NCBI GenBank assembly: GCA_947846985.1
Contig: CANTUZ010000003.1
Location: forward strand, 53,516,096 to 53,580,095
Length of the DNA stretch: 64,000 nucleotides
Direction of reading: 5' to 3'
Origin: Fratercula arctica
Taxonomy: Eukaryota > Chordata > Aves > Charadriiformes > Alcidae
Under the pieces are notes generated by a model. It made no database searches. It saw only the letters and a program-made list of their open reading frames with translations, and was not told the DNA's origin. The translations under genes were made by a program, and so were the position numbers. This document shows positions 52,108-62,925 of this stretch, piece by piece; position 1 is the first letter of the stretch, and each line of letters opens with the position of its first letter.

Positions 52108-55100
52108 TTAAATAATGACCTATATCAGAAGAACAGTAAGGGGATGTGTCCTTTAACAAGCAATGGATGAAGTTATGTAGGATGGCCAAAATTTTAAGTA
52201 GCTCCTGGTAGAGTGGTGAGGAGGAACTGCAACAGCAGAAGGCATGTCTCTGAGCTCTGCCAAGCAAACATCTCCTGCCTTGACTCTTCGGCAGGTTATG
52301 GCTGTTAGGTCACTCCTAGCTCCCCTGTACAGACCAAACACCTTGACTGTGTGTTTGTCTGTCTCTGTCCTGATCCAGTGAGCCTTTAGAAGACTCTGTC
52401 TTCAGTGTGATGGCCTTGACATATTGTCATGTTTTACCACATTGTAAAGCCAATGTTTTGTGATCTTGCTTGTGCACTTCGTTTCTTTTTGATTTACCTA
52501 TCGAGGTTCACACTGCCTATTTTAATAGTCTATGTGTAAAAGTGGCTCCCGACCTTCCCTTCATGACTGTCTGTGCATCTATCACAATGAGGCGTAAATG
52601 AACTGTGACTGTCAGTAGGAACATGGAATTTTTTTAGTAGCTATGTATATCCCAGCTGATCGCTAATCAAACCCACAGCCTATTTTACTCCTGCAGATGA
52701 GTGCAGAACCGCAGCAGTTAGCTGTGGCTATGAATCTTGATCAGAGTAAACACTGAGGACTCATTTGTTATTGAGATAGGTGAGAGTATGGCAACAGGTG
52801 ATGATGGAGGAAAGCAGAGCTGTGTGCTGCTAAGAAATGAGACAGTCAAATAATATTACAACTTCACAAATTTTCAGTCACAAAATATAATATGAGGGTT
52901 TACAAGACTGGTATATAGCAAGTGCCTGGCATTATCTGGTAGTGCTTGGAATGTGTTAGTACTGGGTAACCGTGCCTAAACTATTCAAATAAATCTTTTA
53001 GGCAATGCCTCTGATAAAAAGAAAATTGAAAATGCTTTCAATAAAAGGCATTTACAAACTGCCTATAGGTGCACTCGTTCTACAGCTGTTAGTGTATGCC
53101 AAAATAACATCTGTGTTAAAATTGGCTGCTTCATCAAATGGAAATAGCATCTGATGTCCAGTTAGACTTCGTTAATTTTGCTTGTCTGTAACATTTCTTT
53201 TGATTTCTCTTCCCACTCTTTGTGACATCATCTTGGGATTGTACAAATTCTGATGTTCTGTCTAGCAAATTGGCATGATCTATCAAAAACAAGTAATTTC
53301 TCTCCACCCTTCTATCATGTTTATTAGTTTACTCACCTCCTTATGGTAAAGATATGCTAAAAGAAGGCACATGGGGACAGGTGGGACTGCATTTGAAACG
53401 CAAGTGACAGTCAAGATTAGGGTTACATTGTGAATCGGTAAGCTCTGAAATGTTGCAGGAAAACATATTTTGTAACTCTAGGACCTTCATTTTCTCATCA
53501 TCAAGCATGTCTCAGTTTTACAGCAAAGGATTTCTTGTGATACTTTGCCTTAAGGAATATTACGATAATTGGAAAAGATACTGTTTGGTTCACTATTTGG
53601 ACTGTACAGTATTTCTAAGGCCCCAGTGAGCTAATACATTACTACATTTTAAAAAAAAGTTGGTCCCTCCCTGTAAAGCTTTACAAAGTCTGTTTAAAAG
53701 AACATAGTGACATTTCAAAATCAGGTGCTGAGAAGTTAAAGTGCAGCTGCCCAGGCTGCCCATGCAGATTACAGCCAACTCCTTGGTGTGTGAGAATTAT
53801 GGCATGCCGTTCCCTATTTTTCCTACTACCCGAAGGCCATTGCCTCACCTAGTACTCAAGATCTTGATGAGTGCTTTATGGAGAACTAATGCCATTAACT
53901 GTAGATTGTCTGCCTTGTTTGTTCTTGTATTTAGAAGCTTGACACCCCATGCACAATTTTAGCGCCTCCGACTAATTTTAGCACAACGACTTTGGGTATG
54001 TGTGTGTGTATATATATCCTCTTTGAAGCGTTCAAAGATAAATTCATCAGAGTTTGCACACCACTCAGATTCTGCCATGAATGAACAGTGTATAACTAAC
54101 CATCTACAATTTAACAGTTCTGCCAGGATTTTGTTGGGGTGCCGTAAATACAACTCAGGCTAACACACAATTTCACAAAGTCTGACTGTCCGCTGAGCAG
54201 GTACTGCACAGAGATAAAAGTTTCGGCACCAGCATTGCAGAACCGATACTTTTACCATTGTGAAATATATTTCTGTGTGCAAGTTTTATCTGCTTGGTGG
54301 TGTTTCGGCTTCTTTTGGTTTATATTTATGTGTGTTAATAGGCCATTAAGGTGCCAAGATACCAGACACAGAGTGTTTACAAAGTTATGTTCAGTAACTT
54401 ACTGAAGGCCTGTCAGTGAAAAGGAGAATTTTTATTTTAAAGAAGATATACACAGAACAAAAGGATTTCTGAAAGACGGGCAATGCTTGGCAGAGATTTT
54501 ATGATTAGCGCTGATACGATGTTTCTGTAGCATGGTTTTATGAATCAGGCATTAAGTGTTTTATGTAGTCACCAACTTTATATTGAAAGGGATTTACTCA
54601 ACATGGAAATGAATTCTGTTCACATTGTTACCAAGTGAAGTACTGAGCAAAGCAGAAAAATGAGATATTTGATTTTTAATGGAAGTAAATTTTTTCATAT
54701 TTCTATGGAGGAATTGCAGAAATATGCTAGAACTAACATGCAAAAGCTTATTTTATAGAATGGCTTATTATTTTATTAAAATAATACAGACTCACACCCC
54801 CAACTTTACAAAATATACCATAATAAGCAACAGACATTGTTCTGGGAAACATATTCTCATGTTTTATACAGTATATGTTCTAGAAGTAGTTCATTCTCAA
54901 TCACTGGGCCTCTGTCAATTTTTTCAGTACCACAGTAGATATAACTCTCAAAATATGGTGAATTTGTATTTTATGCAGCATTTCTTTTTAGATTTTCTTT
55001 TTTGGCTTTTGGTTGGTTTAGGTTTTTTTGAGAACACAGCACCGTTGCCAGTGAGATAGTATGTGCACTAACTACATTATTTTAAATCTCTCTAACTTAA

Positions 55101-58100
55101 CAAGGCATCAGAGGCTGAGCCGACATTATCTCCAGTGGCTGATTACATTTCCTGCTGGTGGATTACTGTCAGGAGTGAGGGAAGAAACTCTTGGTGGGAC
55201 AGATAGAATCTACCAATCAGTTCTGCTTTAATTATTGTAGAATTTACAGCAGAAAATCCAGACTGTCAGTGAAGTGTTCAGTAACTCGTGCCAAGGCCTC
55301 TTTATCAATAATGCTTATCTTTGGAAGGGGCATAGTTAATTTCTTCAGTAGTCCGTAAATAATTACAGAACTTGCAAATCTGCTATAAAATCAATACAAC
55401 TAATTGTAAATTAATAGATTTCTAAGTGTGAAGGAGCACGTAATAATGTAGATGAGTCCTTGAATGAGCATGCCAGTTCTGGTGTCAGGGGTGGGAGCTT
55501 CCCACTGTTTTATGTGACATCTTCAAGTGTAAACACATTTCTTTTCCTTTCCCCAACTGATTTAGCCTGCTACTATAGCAAGTAACATTTCCATTAGCCT
55601 CCTACCGTTAAATCGTGGACTAACTATAATCACAAAAACATCCACCATGCAAGGAAACTAATAGAGCAGCAACTGTGGTCATAGCTTATCTCCATCTTAC
55701 AGGCATTTTTTGTGAGTTCACCACAGTTGGTGCAGAAACAAATCCCTTTAAACTGAATTTAATGAAGGAGAATAAAAATAAAAACAGTGACAATACAGTC
55801 TAAGGGTTTATAGATGTTCTTGAGCACACTTGCTAGAAAGAAAAACATTGTTTGTGTTGTTTTCCTTATTTGCAGTACTTAGCAGCAAGGCAGTGTCCTA
55901 TCTGTTGATGCCTAGACTGCTCGGGATTAAACAGAAGAGGAATAGTCTGATTTCAGGATACTTCAGATTTAATTTAAAATAAAATAAATGTAGATGCTGA
56001 CAGGTTCAGCTGTGTTACAGGCAGTAGAACAGAAACAATTTTAAGGCAAGAAAAATTTCCTGTTTATTGCTTGCACTATTTTGGTTCTGGACTAAAACAA
56101 ACTGTGTTTGCATATGTGCAAAGCCGTAACTTTCTGTGATTTACCTTTCTTTTAAACTCGCATTAAATAAAAGATAGCTTTCCTTGCATAGCTTACTAAG
56201 CTTTTGTTTTTCTAAAATCTCGGTTTGGTAAAGCTTTTAGACTTGTAGCTGAAGAGACTCTGAAGCAAGGTTAACTTTGACGCACAAGTTTTTCTGATCT
56301 GGGTTTTCAAGGTGTTCTTATCTTCCTCTGGGACTGAAGTCTGGAAACTTGGCAGAAAGCCATTCATGCCAAAGGCTTATCTTCCAGCACAGCCTCTATC
56401 TTCTGGATACAGCTATACCTGTTAGTATTAATGAATTTGATGGTAGCACCTTCAGTGCCTATGTGCTGTGGGTTTGGTTTGTGAGTTTTTTTAAACAATA
56501 GAATCATGAGTAGGATGATGATACCAAGTCTCACAAAGAGTAGTTTATATGTTAAATATATGCAGTAACGGGACATTTTATGTAGGAGTAATATACAGTA
56601 TGTCATAGTTTGGAGGGAGGACAGAGTCTTAATAAGCTTCATAATGAACTACCACTAGACCTAAAAAGTGTAGCAAGTATGCTTTTGCTTTTTTGCTTTT
56701 GTTAATTTTCTTCTTAGCAGTAAGATAGTGGTAAAAATAAGAGGTACCTTAGAAACAGTACCTGATCTGTGCTCAATGTCCTCAGTCCTGGTTTGTCAAA
56801 TGTATTGTGAATATGGATTTTCTTGTCCAAATATGAGCATATGATTAGGGCCCATTTTGAGTCCTTCCATGCAGAGTGTCTGTTTGGGTGAAGGGACACA
56901 GAAAAGTAATGTCTTAGCTATGAGTAATATGCAAACATTAAGTGAAAGGCTGAAGGGAAAGGTCTTTCTCAAACAGTCTTGGTATGGTTAGAGATGATAC
57001 AAATTTTAGGAAAAATGAGAGTTAACAAAGAGTTTTACATAGATTGACAGAGGATATTTTTGTTGTTGTGCCATCTCCATCTTTTCGTATCCCTCCCTCC
57101 CCCCCCCATCCTCCCTTCTCTCTCTTGGGATAAAGGCAGGGGGATAACAGGTGAAATCTGCTGAATGTCGGGTATGAGTAGAAGACATCTACAGAGTGCC
57201 AGCATTGAGCTGTACTCTCATGCCCAGCCAGGAGGTCCTGCTGGAGGAGCAGCCCGCTATGGAGCTGCTGAGCAAGTACCCCAGTCTGCCAAGGGTCTGG
57301 TGAGGGGGAGCTCAGTCCCTCTGGATCAGAGGGTGGTGCATCATCCATTTTTCTCTGTAGCTTTATGATGAAAGAGGATCTGCGACAATGCTGCGTGACA
57401 CAGCCTTGTGCTAACTAGATGGCATCTCTATCTCCAAAATAATAGGAACATTCTTGCTGTGTTTAAAATTAAAAAGATGCACTTTAAATATGTGTTGGAA
57501 GGGCACAACTGCATACAAACTATTTGAAGTCTTCTGAGAATTAGAGGTTTATTATATAGTCAGCTGTACTCTGTAGGAAATCCTTTGTTTCTCCTTAACA
57601 GGCTTTCAAAGTTCCTTATTTAAATGCACAACATCATGTTTTAAATGATTCAGACACTTCCTATGATGGCAAATTTAGAAAAGGAGCAGTGCAGTTCGAA
57701 GGTGGTATCAGTTGTAAATGAGAGACTTTGTTCTTTTCCTCTTTCTCTCCTACTAACTGCTTTTTTAAGTGTCCTTACACATTAAGCATTTCATGTGGTT
57801 GAACAGTGGTGTATTCTCAAACTACCCCTTCTTTGATAATACATGCTAGTAATTAGAAAGGTTTTGAATGTCTCTATGCACATTTACAGTGGAGACAATA
57901 TGTTCTATTTTTTAAAATCCCATGTTCCAGTACCTTTCAGACACTACCTCATTTCAGATTTCACTAAATTCATAGTTATTACCATCATTTTTGCGTACAA
58001 AGCTTATGAATTCTGGAGGACTTCTGATCTAACACCGCTCCGTTTATTAAGACCTATTTTATGCATATCGGTTTAAATACTATACCAATTGTATAGTTGT

Positions 58101-58650
58101 TGGTTTTATAATAATGTATGAATTTAGTTTTCACTTGCTCTTGAATAAGGCCACTGAAATCAATCAACCCCTTCAGAAGGGGTGGACCTGCCTCAGGTGT
58201 GCCTCGACTGAGTGACCCTTTGGCTGTTGTTCCAGGCAGAGGGATTAGTCCCGACATAGCCCCAGGAGGCAGTGGGCAGGTGAGCTAGGGGCTGGCCCCC
58301 GGGTCAGGGAATTCTCTAGGTCAGTCCTTGCACCCATCCCTGCCAGAGGGGGGTTTGTCTCCCCACCTCAGTTCTCCCCATCATGCCAAATTATATATCC
58401 CTTTCCTAGTATGCTGAATTTTTGCACCATTTTGGCTAAGAGGCATATTGATGATGATGTGTATTGATTAAACGTATGTGCTGGTTGTAGTACATGTGCA
58501 GACTACTATAGTTTCTTGTCCCCTGCAAAACATCTCTTACCTTTTTTTCATGGGAGGAGGGGGAAGAAGGCAGAGTAAAACATGAATGATGTAAAACTTC
58601 TTTTCCTCCTCTAAATGTCGGATCTGTAACATAGATTTTGTGATATATTA
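52108..58650. other. AT-rich unique non-coding DNA
   Basis: No certain gene is seen in about 6.5 kb. A compound microsatellite lies at 53997-54017. A C-rich pyrimidine block at about 57090-57125 precedes a GC-richer segment. In that segment a 41-codon stop-free frame, 57178-57303, contains the readable stretch EVLLEEQPAMELLSKYPSLP. It is followed by a donor-like CTG|GTGAGG at 57300, but no acceptor fits well. A second moderately GC-rich stretch at 58150-58380 has no recognisable content. Confidence 0.6.
53997..54017. repeat. compound (TG)n(TA)n microsatellite
   Basis: A TATG start, TG units and then TA units, ending before CC. It is a simple dinucleotide repeat. Confidence 0.85.
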
Positions 58651-58689
58651 TTTTCATCTTCTTTCTTTTTTCTTTTATTTTAGGTAAGT
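58651..58689 (+). promoter_or_regulatory. candidate recursive splice site (acceptor fused to donor)
   Basis: A 30-base tract that is nearly all T and C (58651-58681) ends in TTTTAG at 58678-58683 and is followed without any gap by GTAAGT at 58684-58689. A strong 3' splice site fused to a near-perfect 5' splice site is the definition of a recursive splice site. After the first splicing step such a site regenerates a donor and lets a long intron be removed in pieces. In vertebrates these sites are known in long introns of long, mainly neuronal genes. I see the motif directly; its use in splicing is an inference. It implies a host gene on the plus strand whose exons lie outside this window. Confidence 0.5.
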
Positions 58690-58733
58690 GGAAGCTTTTT
58701 CTTCATGACTTGGTGATGCATTTAATTACTGTG
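58684..58733 (+). other. candidate recursive-splice exon or cryptic 50-nt exon
   Basis: The 50 bases between the TTTTAG acceptor and a second strong donor, GTG|GTAAGTG at 58734, form a well-defined exon. The length is not a multiple of three. Two of the three frames stop inside it (TAA at 58685-58687; TGA at 58714-58716), so inclusion would usually lead to a premature stop, as described for recursive-splice exons. The third frame is open and reads KWKLFLHDLVMHLITV, which I do not recognise. That leaves an ordinary coding or alternative exon as the main alternative. TGCATG motifs about 110 bases downstream would fit regulated neuronal inclusion. Both splice signals are strong; the function is inferred. 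Confidence 0.42.
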
Positions 58734-58840
58734 GTAAGTGTTCTCCATCACATGAATATAGGGATCAGCTGTGTGTAAATTAACACCATAAGCTGGCTTC
58801 TCCAGTGGCAACAGATAGTTTATAGAAGGCTGCATACGTA

Positions 58841-58850
58841 TGCATGCATG
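58841..58850 (+). promoter_or_regulatory. overlapping TGCATG (RBFOX-type) motifs
   Basis: TGCATGCATG contains two overlapping TGCATG hexamers, at 58841-58846 and 58845-58850, just after a perfect 12-base palindrome GCATACGTATGC at 58832-58843. RBFOX proteins bind (U)GCAUG, and sites downstream of an exon usually promote its inclusion in brain and muscle. The position, about 110 bases past the candidate 50-nt exon, is in the usual working range. A chance match is possible. Confidence 0.35.
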
Positions 58851-59392
58851 CTGCTGCTCCTACACAAGTTGCTGGTATTTTTGAATACAGAAGATGATAC
58901 ATCCTTTGCAGATCTGCTCAGTTGTACAGCTTGCAGGTACCCTCGCTCATTTTTATTCATTGTAGTTTAGCATTAGTTTGTTAGCTGAAGTGGTTTACCT
59001 GTGTTTCTGTTTTGGCTACTTGTCCTGCAGATTTCATGTGTTCAGTTATAGTAATAAATGTTGTTTTCCTCACCTCTTTTAACGTTATTTCACACTGCTT
59101 TGCAGTAGCACAGTTCTGATTGTTAGTGGCTTAGACTTGTTGCTGTATGTGTTTTTTAATTGAAAAGTACTTTATAAATTGCATGTGTGTATGAAAGGGA
59201 AAAAAAAAAGGAACACAGCCATGAGTTCTTTCATAGTAAAAACAAATGTTCAAATTTGCTTTTGTGCATTAATTGTTCCTGATACACCACAGCTGGGTGA
59301 AAGGGAAGGACGGACTATTTTTTAGGAACTTGTTTTTCAGGTGTTAAGGGACGAATTTTCTATTTGGGGTATGCAAATTCCACAGGTGGTGG

Positions 59393-59405
59393 TTTTTTTT
59401 TTTTT
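59393..59405. repeat. T13 homopolymer
   Basis: Thirteen consecutive T follow CACAGGTGGTGG. It is a simple repeat. Confidence 0.85.
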
Positions 59406-60172
59406 CCTAATCCAATGTATGATGAATCAGGCAGTGGGCTGCAGGAGAGAGAAATCTCCTCTTGTGTTTCTGGCATTGTCCTGGGAAAAGCAATATGTGT
59501 GTAATCCTCCTGTCAAAAGGGCTGTGATCTCACATTCTATCACCATCATCTATTCAGTTGTGGCTTTGAAATGAAATTTTATCACCCTGGTTGATTTTTG
59601 GTTTCTTTTGGAGGAGTTTGGGGGTTTTGTGACTGTAAGTCTTTATCATGTGTGGGTTTTGTTTATATATTGGATTAAAGAATGCATTATGTAGGGTGGT
59701 AATATTTTAAGTATATCTAGCAAGCTTAGCCTTTGCTAACAGCATTATTTATATTGATGGTATTTTTGGATGCAGGTAAAGAAGGTTATGCTAGTGTAGA
59801 ATAGTTCTTCAGTAAAATGGCTTTTTTGCAGTAGCCTTTTTTAAGACACTATAACTTTTTCTGTATACTATAACAGAAAAGTACAGTTCAGCTTTTTAAC
59901 CAAATGTGGTTGATTTATTTCTATTGTGGTTATCTTTTGGTGCTTTCTCAAAAAGATAACAATGATACTTAGTTTTCAAATAATCGGTTATTAAACATGA
60001 CAGTGATGGAGCTGTGATATGTCCTACTTCAGAATGATCATATGAACGCTTGGCACAGTCCATCGAGACTGGCGTGGCTATTTTCTGTGATCATTGTACA
60101 GTTAAGCCTGTACCTGTAAAATTCAGGTTTTACTCAAAGCATTTGTGAATTAGCTGGAGGATACCCAGTTGT

Positions 60173-60174
<2 letters not shown>

Positions 60175-60209
<35 letters not shown>
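60175..60209. repeat. T35 homopolymer
   Basis: Thirty-five consecutive T are the longest homopolymer in the window. Read on the minus strand this is A35, as would follow a retroposed RNA, but no retroposed body is recognised beyond the adjacent hairpin. Confidence 0.92.
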
Positions 60210-60210
<1 letters not shown>

Positions 60211-60231
60211 TTTCCCTTGCTTAAGGGAAAC
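60210..60231. repeat. perfect 9-bp hairpin next to T35
   Basis: GTTTCCCTT, loop GCTT, AAGGGAAAC forms a perfect 9-bp stem with a 4-base loop. It directly abuts the T35 run. On the minus strand it would be a stem-loop immediately followed by a poly-A tract. Confidence 0.8.
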
Positions 60232-61447
60232 ATTTACATTATACTAGATCAAAATTGTGTATATAGATATATTTTTTAAAGGCTATAGACTGTTGCAGCT
60301 GCAGAGCTAATACTGAGGTGAAGAAGCAGCTAGTACAGCAGACAAAAATCACAAGTGTGTGTGACTCTGTACATATATAAACATATGAACTTTTTATTTA
60401 AAGATGTCTAGTGATTCAAATGTCTTCCAGTGCTTAAAGTAAATTAAAGAAAACCGAAACCAAACACAAACAAAAAACCTCAAACCTTTTGATAACATAT
60501 AGGTCTTAAGTAGGTTGTATTCAAATGATTTTTTTAACAGGATTCAGTGAGCTGATAAAGAATGTTTACTTCTTGTTTCAAAAAGTTTGAATTTAGAATG
60601 GGAAAGTACTTATTTGCTTCAAATGTCCTTTCTTCTCATCTACTTTTTTCACTGAATGCTTGCTAAAACATTTGGTGGTTTCTTTTGTTAATTTTCATTA
60701 AGAAATTATTGCGGGTTTTTTGAGGTCTTACCAAAAAAAAAAGATTAAATTTTTTGTCCAAAGAGACAGGTAGAAAAAAAATCAAAATAACTTTTAAAAA
60801 AATCCAATTACTCTTTACAAAAAGCACTAATAATATTTTATTGCCTGGTGATGTAGAGTAGAAAACTGACAACTCTAAGAAGTAGACATTGTCCAAATGG
60901 TAGAACACTTCATGCTAAAGCTGAATAAACAAATTCATGTAAGCTGTCATCCCTCTTGCTTTAGTTGACTGTTGGCTGCGTGGTTAGAAAGAGCAGAAAC
61001 TGTCCTGCCAGTGATACCCATCGTAACAAGGGAAGAAAGCCATGTGCGTGTGTAACATTATATACAAACTATCTGCTGATGAGTTGCCAGTGGTTTATGC
61101 ATGAAGAAAACTGTGTGCTTGAAAACACAGTTATACCAGTGTGAAACCTAGTTTCATATCACTTTTCAGCTTTTCAATTTTATGTCCTTGTTGGGTAGAA
61201 ACACTTAAAATGAATTCCTGGCAGACAAATAACTTTTTCTTGAAATGTACTAAAAGACAACGGATTTTACTTTAGATACTACATAGAGGTCCATGCCCCA
61301 TGCTGTTTCCAGCCCTGTTATATTTTTGTTTTCTGTTAAAGAAGCAGGACTAGAAAGAGCAGAAAATAGCAAAATGGGAAGGTGAAGAAGGTCAGGTTTT
61401 GTGCTTGCATAGGCTTTTTCATACTTGTGCTTTGAACCCTTTTAAGA

Positions 61448-61603
61448 ATGACAGAGGCACACAAATCCAAACGTCGTTTGAAGAGCTACCTCAAAGGAGG
61501 CTGCTCAGAGCAAATCGCACCAGTGTCAGGGCAGACCTGTGCGGTGGCTTTTCATGACTGTATACAGTCCAACACCTTGACAGCTGCACCCCGTTTCAAG
61601 TGA
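61448..61603 (+). other. unexplained small ORF (51 codons)
   Basis: An ATG-started frame of 51 sense codons begins MTEAHKSKRRLKSYLKGGCS and ends in NTLTAAPRFK before TGA. It is basic at the start, contains several cysteines, and uses codons with CpG (CGT, GCG), unusual in this CpG-poor region. No family is recognised. The ATG is preceded by TTTAAGA, so the -3 position is A, a fair Kozak context. No promoter or splice sites are obvious. It could be a conserved non-coding element, an unannotated exon, or chance. Confidence 0.13.
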
Positions 61604-62646
61604 TAATGGTACACTGATATGCCTGCCACTTCTTTTGCGTTTGGTTTGAGGGTGCTGGTTCTTGACACCTGAAGTTGTTCACTGTAAAAGCTGCAGTTAA
61701 CAATTTGTCATAGTTTTGTGGGGGTTTTTATACTGCTTACCCCCAGTGATCCTCATTTGTATGCAACATCATTATATGTGAAGCTGCTTTTTTGTTTGTT
61801 TTTTGTTTTTTTACACAGTGATAGATATTCTTAGTTGGCATTGTACTTCAGCAATCTTCAAAATGTTAAGAACTGAATTTGGGATTAATGCAGATATTCC
61901 AATTCATTTTGCAGCTCAGGTTGTGCTCAAATTTCAGTACAGAAATCTTAATTAAAAACAATGGTATTGTAGGAACTGGGAAAAATCAGTCTTCAATCCT
62001 TCATACACAGAAAACATTTTAATTGATCTGTCTTTGCAGGCTTTCTTGGTCATCACTATTTTAGATTGTAAATGATTTTAGTGTCACTTTTCCATATTCA
62101 ATCACTTGCTACATTCTTACTGATCAAGTTTAGTTTTATTTTTCAGAAATCAAATAACTTTTTTTTTTAAACCTTTAGCTTACAGCTTTTATTACCATGT
62201 TGCTTGTTCTCTTGCATTAATAGCTAAGTCAAAGGCTACAGTAAAGACGTTAAAACATCAAAAGAAACAGCTACGCCTTCTGCTGCTGCTCAAAGGAGGC
62301 AGAAAATGTAAAATTACACTATCAAAAACTTGTAAACACTAAAAATCTAATGTTTCAAAATAGCAGTTCAAGTAGTGAATGTTGGATTTGGTATTGATAA
62401 CAAGTACTTTAGACCTGTGAAGTTTGCTATTTATGTATGGGATGGGGAAGCATTTCCAAACAGCTCTGCAGATTACTTCAACTGAACATGATTTTTGAGG
62501 CGTGCCTGGAGTGCAGGCATTCCTAGGTGGATGAAGGCTATCGTAAAACTTCTCTGTCTGGCTAATGGGATAACTTTCCTTTCAGAAAGAATCCTGGATT
62601 TTTGACCCTTTTAAGGGTGGGGAGTATTTGGTTTGGGGCTTTTTTT

Positions 62647-62693
62647 GTGGTGGTGGTGTGTGTCTTTGGTGGTGGTGGTTTTTTTTTTTTTTT
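62647..62693. repeat. (GTG)n / T15 simple repeat
   Basis: Two clusters of GTG/GGT trinucleotides, separated by TGTGTCTTT, lead directly into T15. It is a compound simple repeat. Confidence 0.8.
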
Positions 62694-62908
62694 ACTTGCT
62701 ACATTTCTCAAACTATTTTTTTAAACAGCTTTTGCTAGACTGTTTGTATATTTATTTAAAAAAAATTCTATAAAAAAAACCCTGATTTTTTTAAAAAATA
62801 TTTGATACCAGAAAGTGCTTTTTTAAGCTTTTAGACGTTTGCATTTCAAGATGTTTCATTAACAAGTATGAAGCAAACAAGATAGTCTTCTGACAGTACA
62901 TGGTGGTT

Positions 62909-62925
62909 AAAAAAAAAAAAAAAAA
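62909..62925. repeat. A17 homopolymer
   Basis: Seventeen consecutive A follow TGGTGGTT and precede CGCTAAAC. It is a simple repeat. Confidence 0.9.

Noticed and set aside
59325..59345. TTGTTTTTCAG followed by GTGTTA as a second recursive site
   Set aside because: GTGTTA is a poor donor, unlike the GTAAGT at 58684.
60515..60560. Strong acceptor-like TTTTTTTAACAG on the plus strand
   Set aside because: The following sequence stops quickly in two frames and no donor is found at exon distance.
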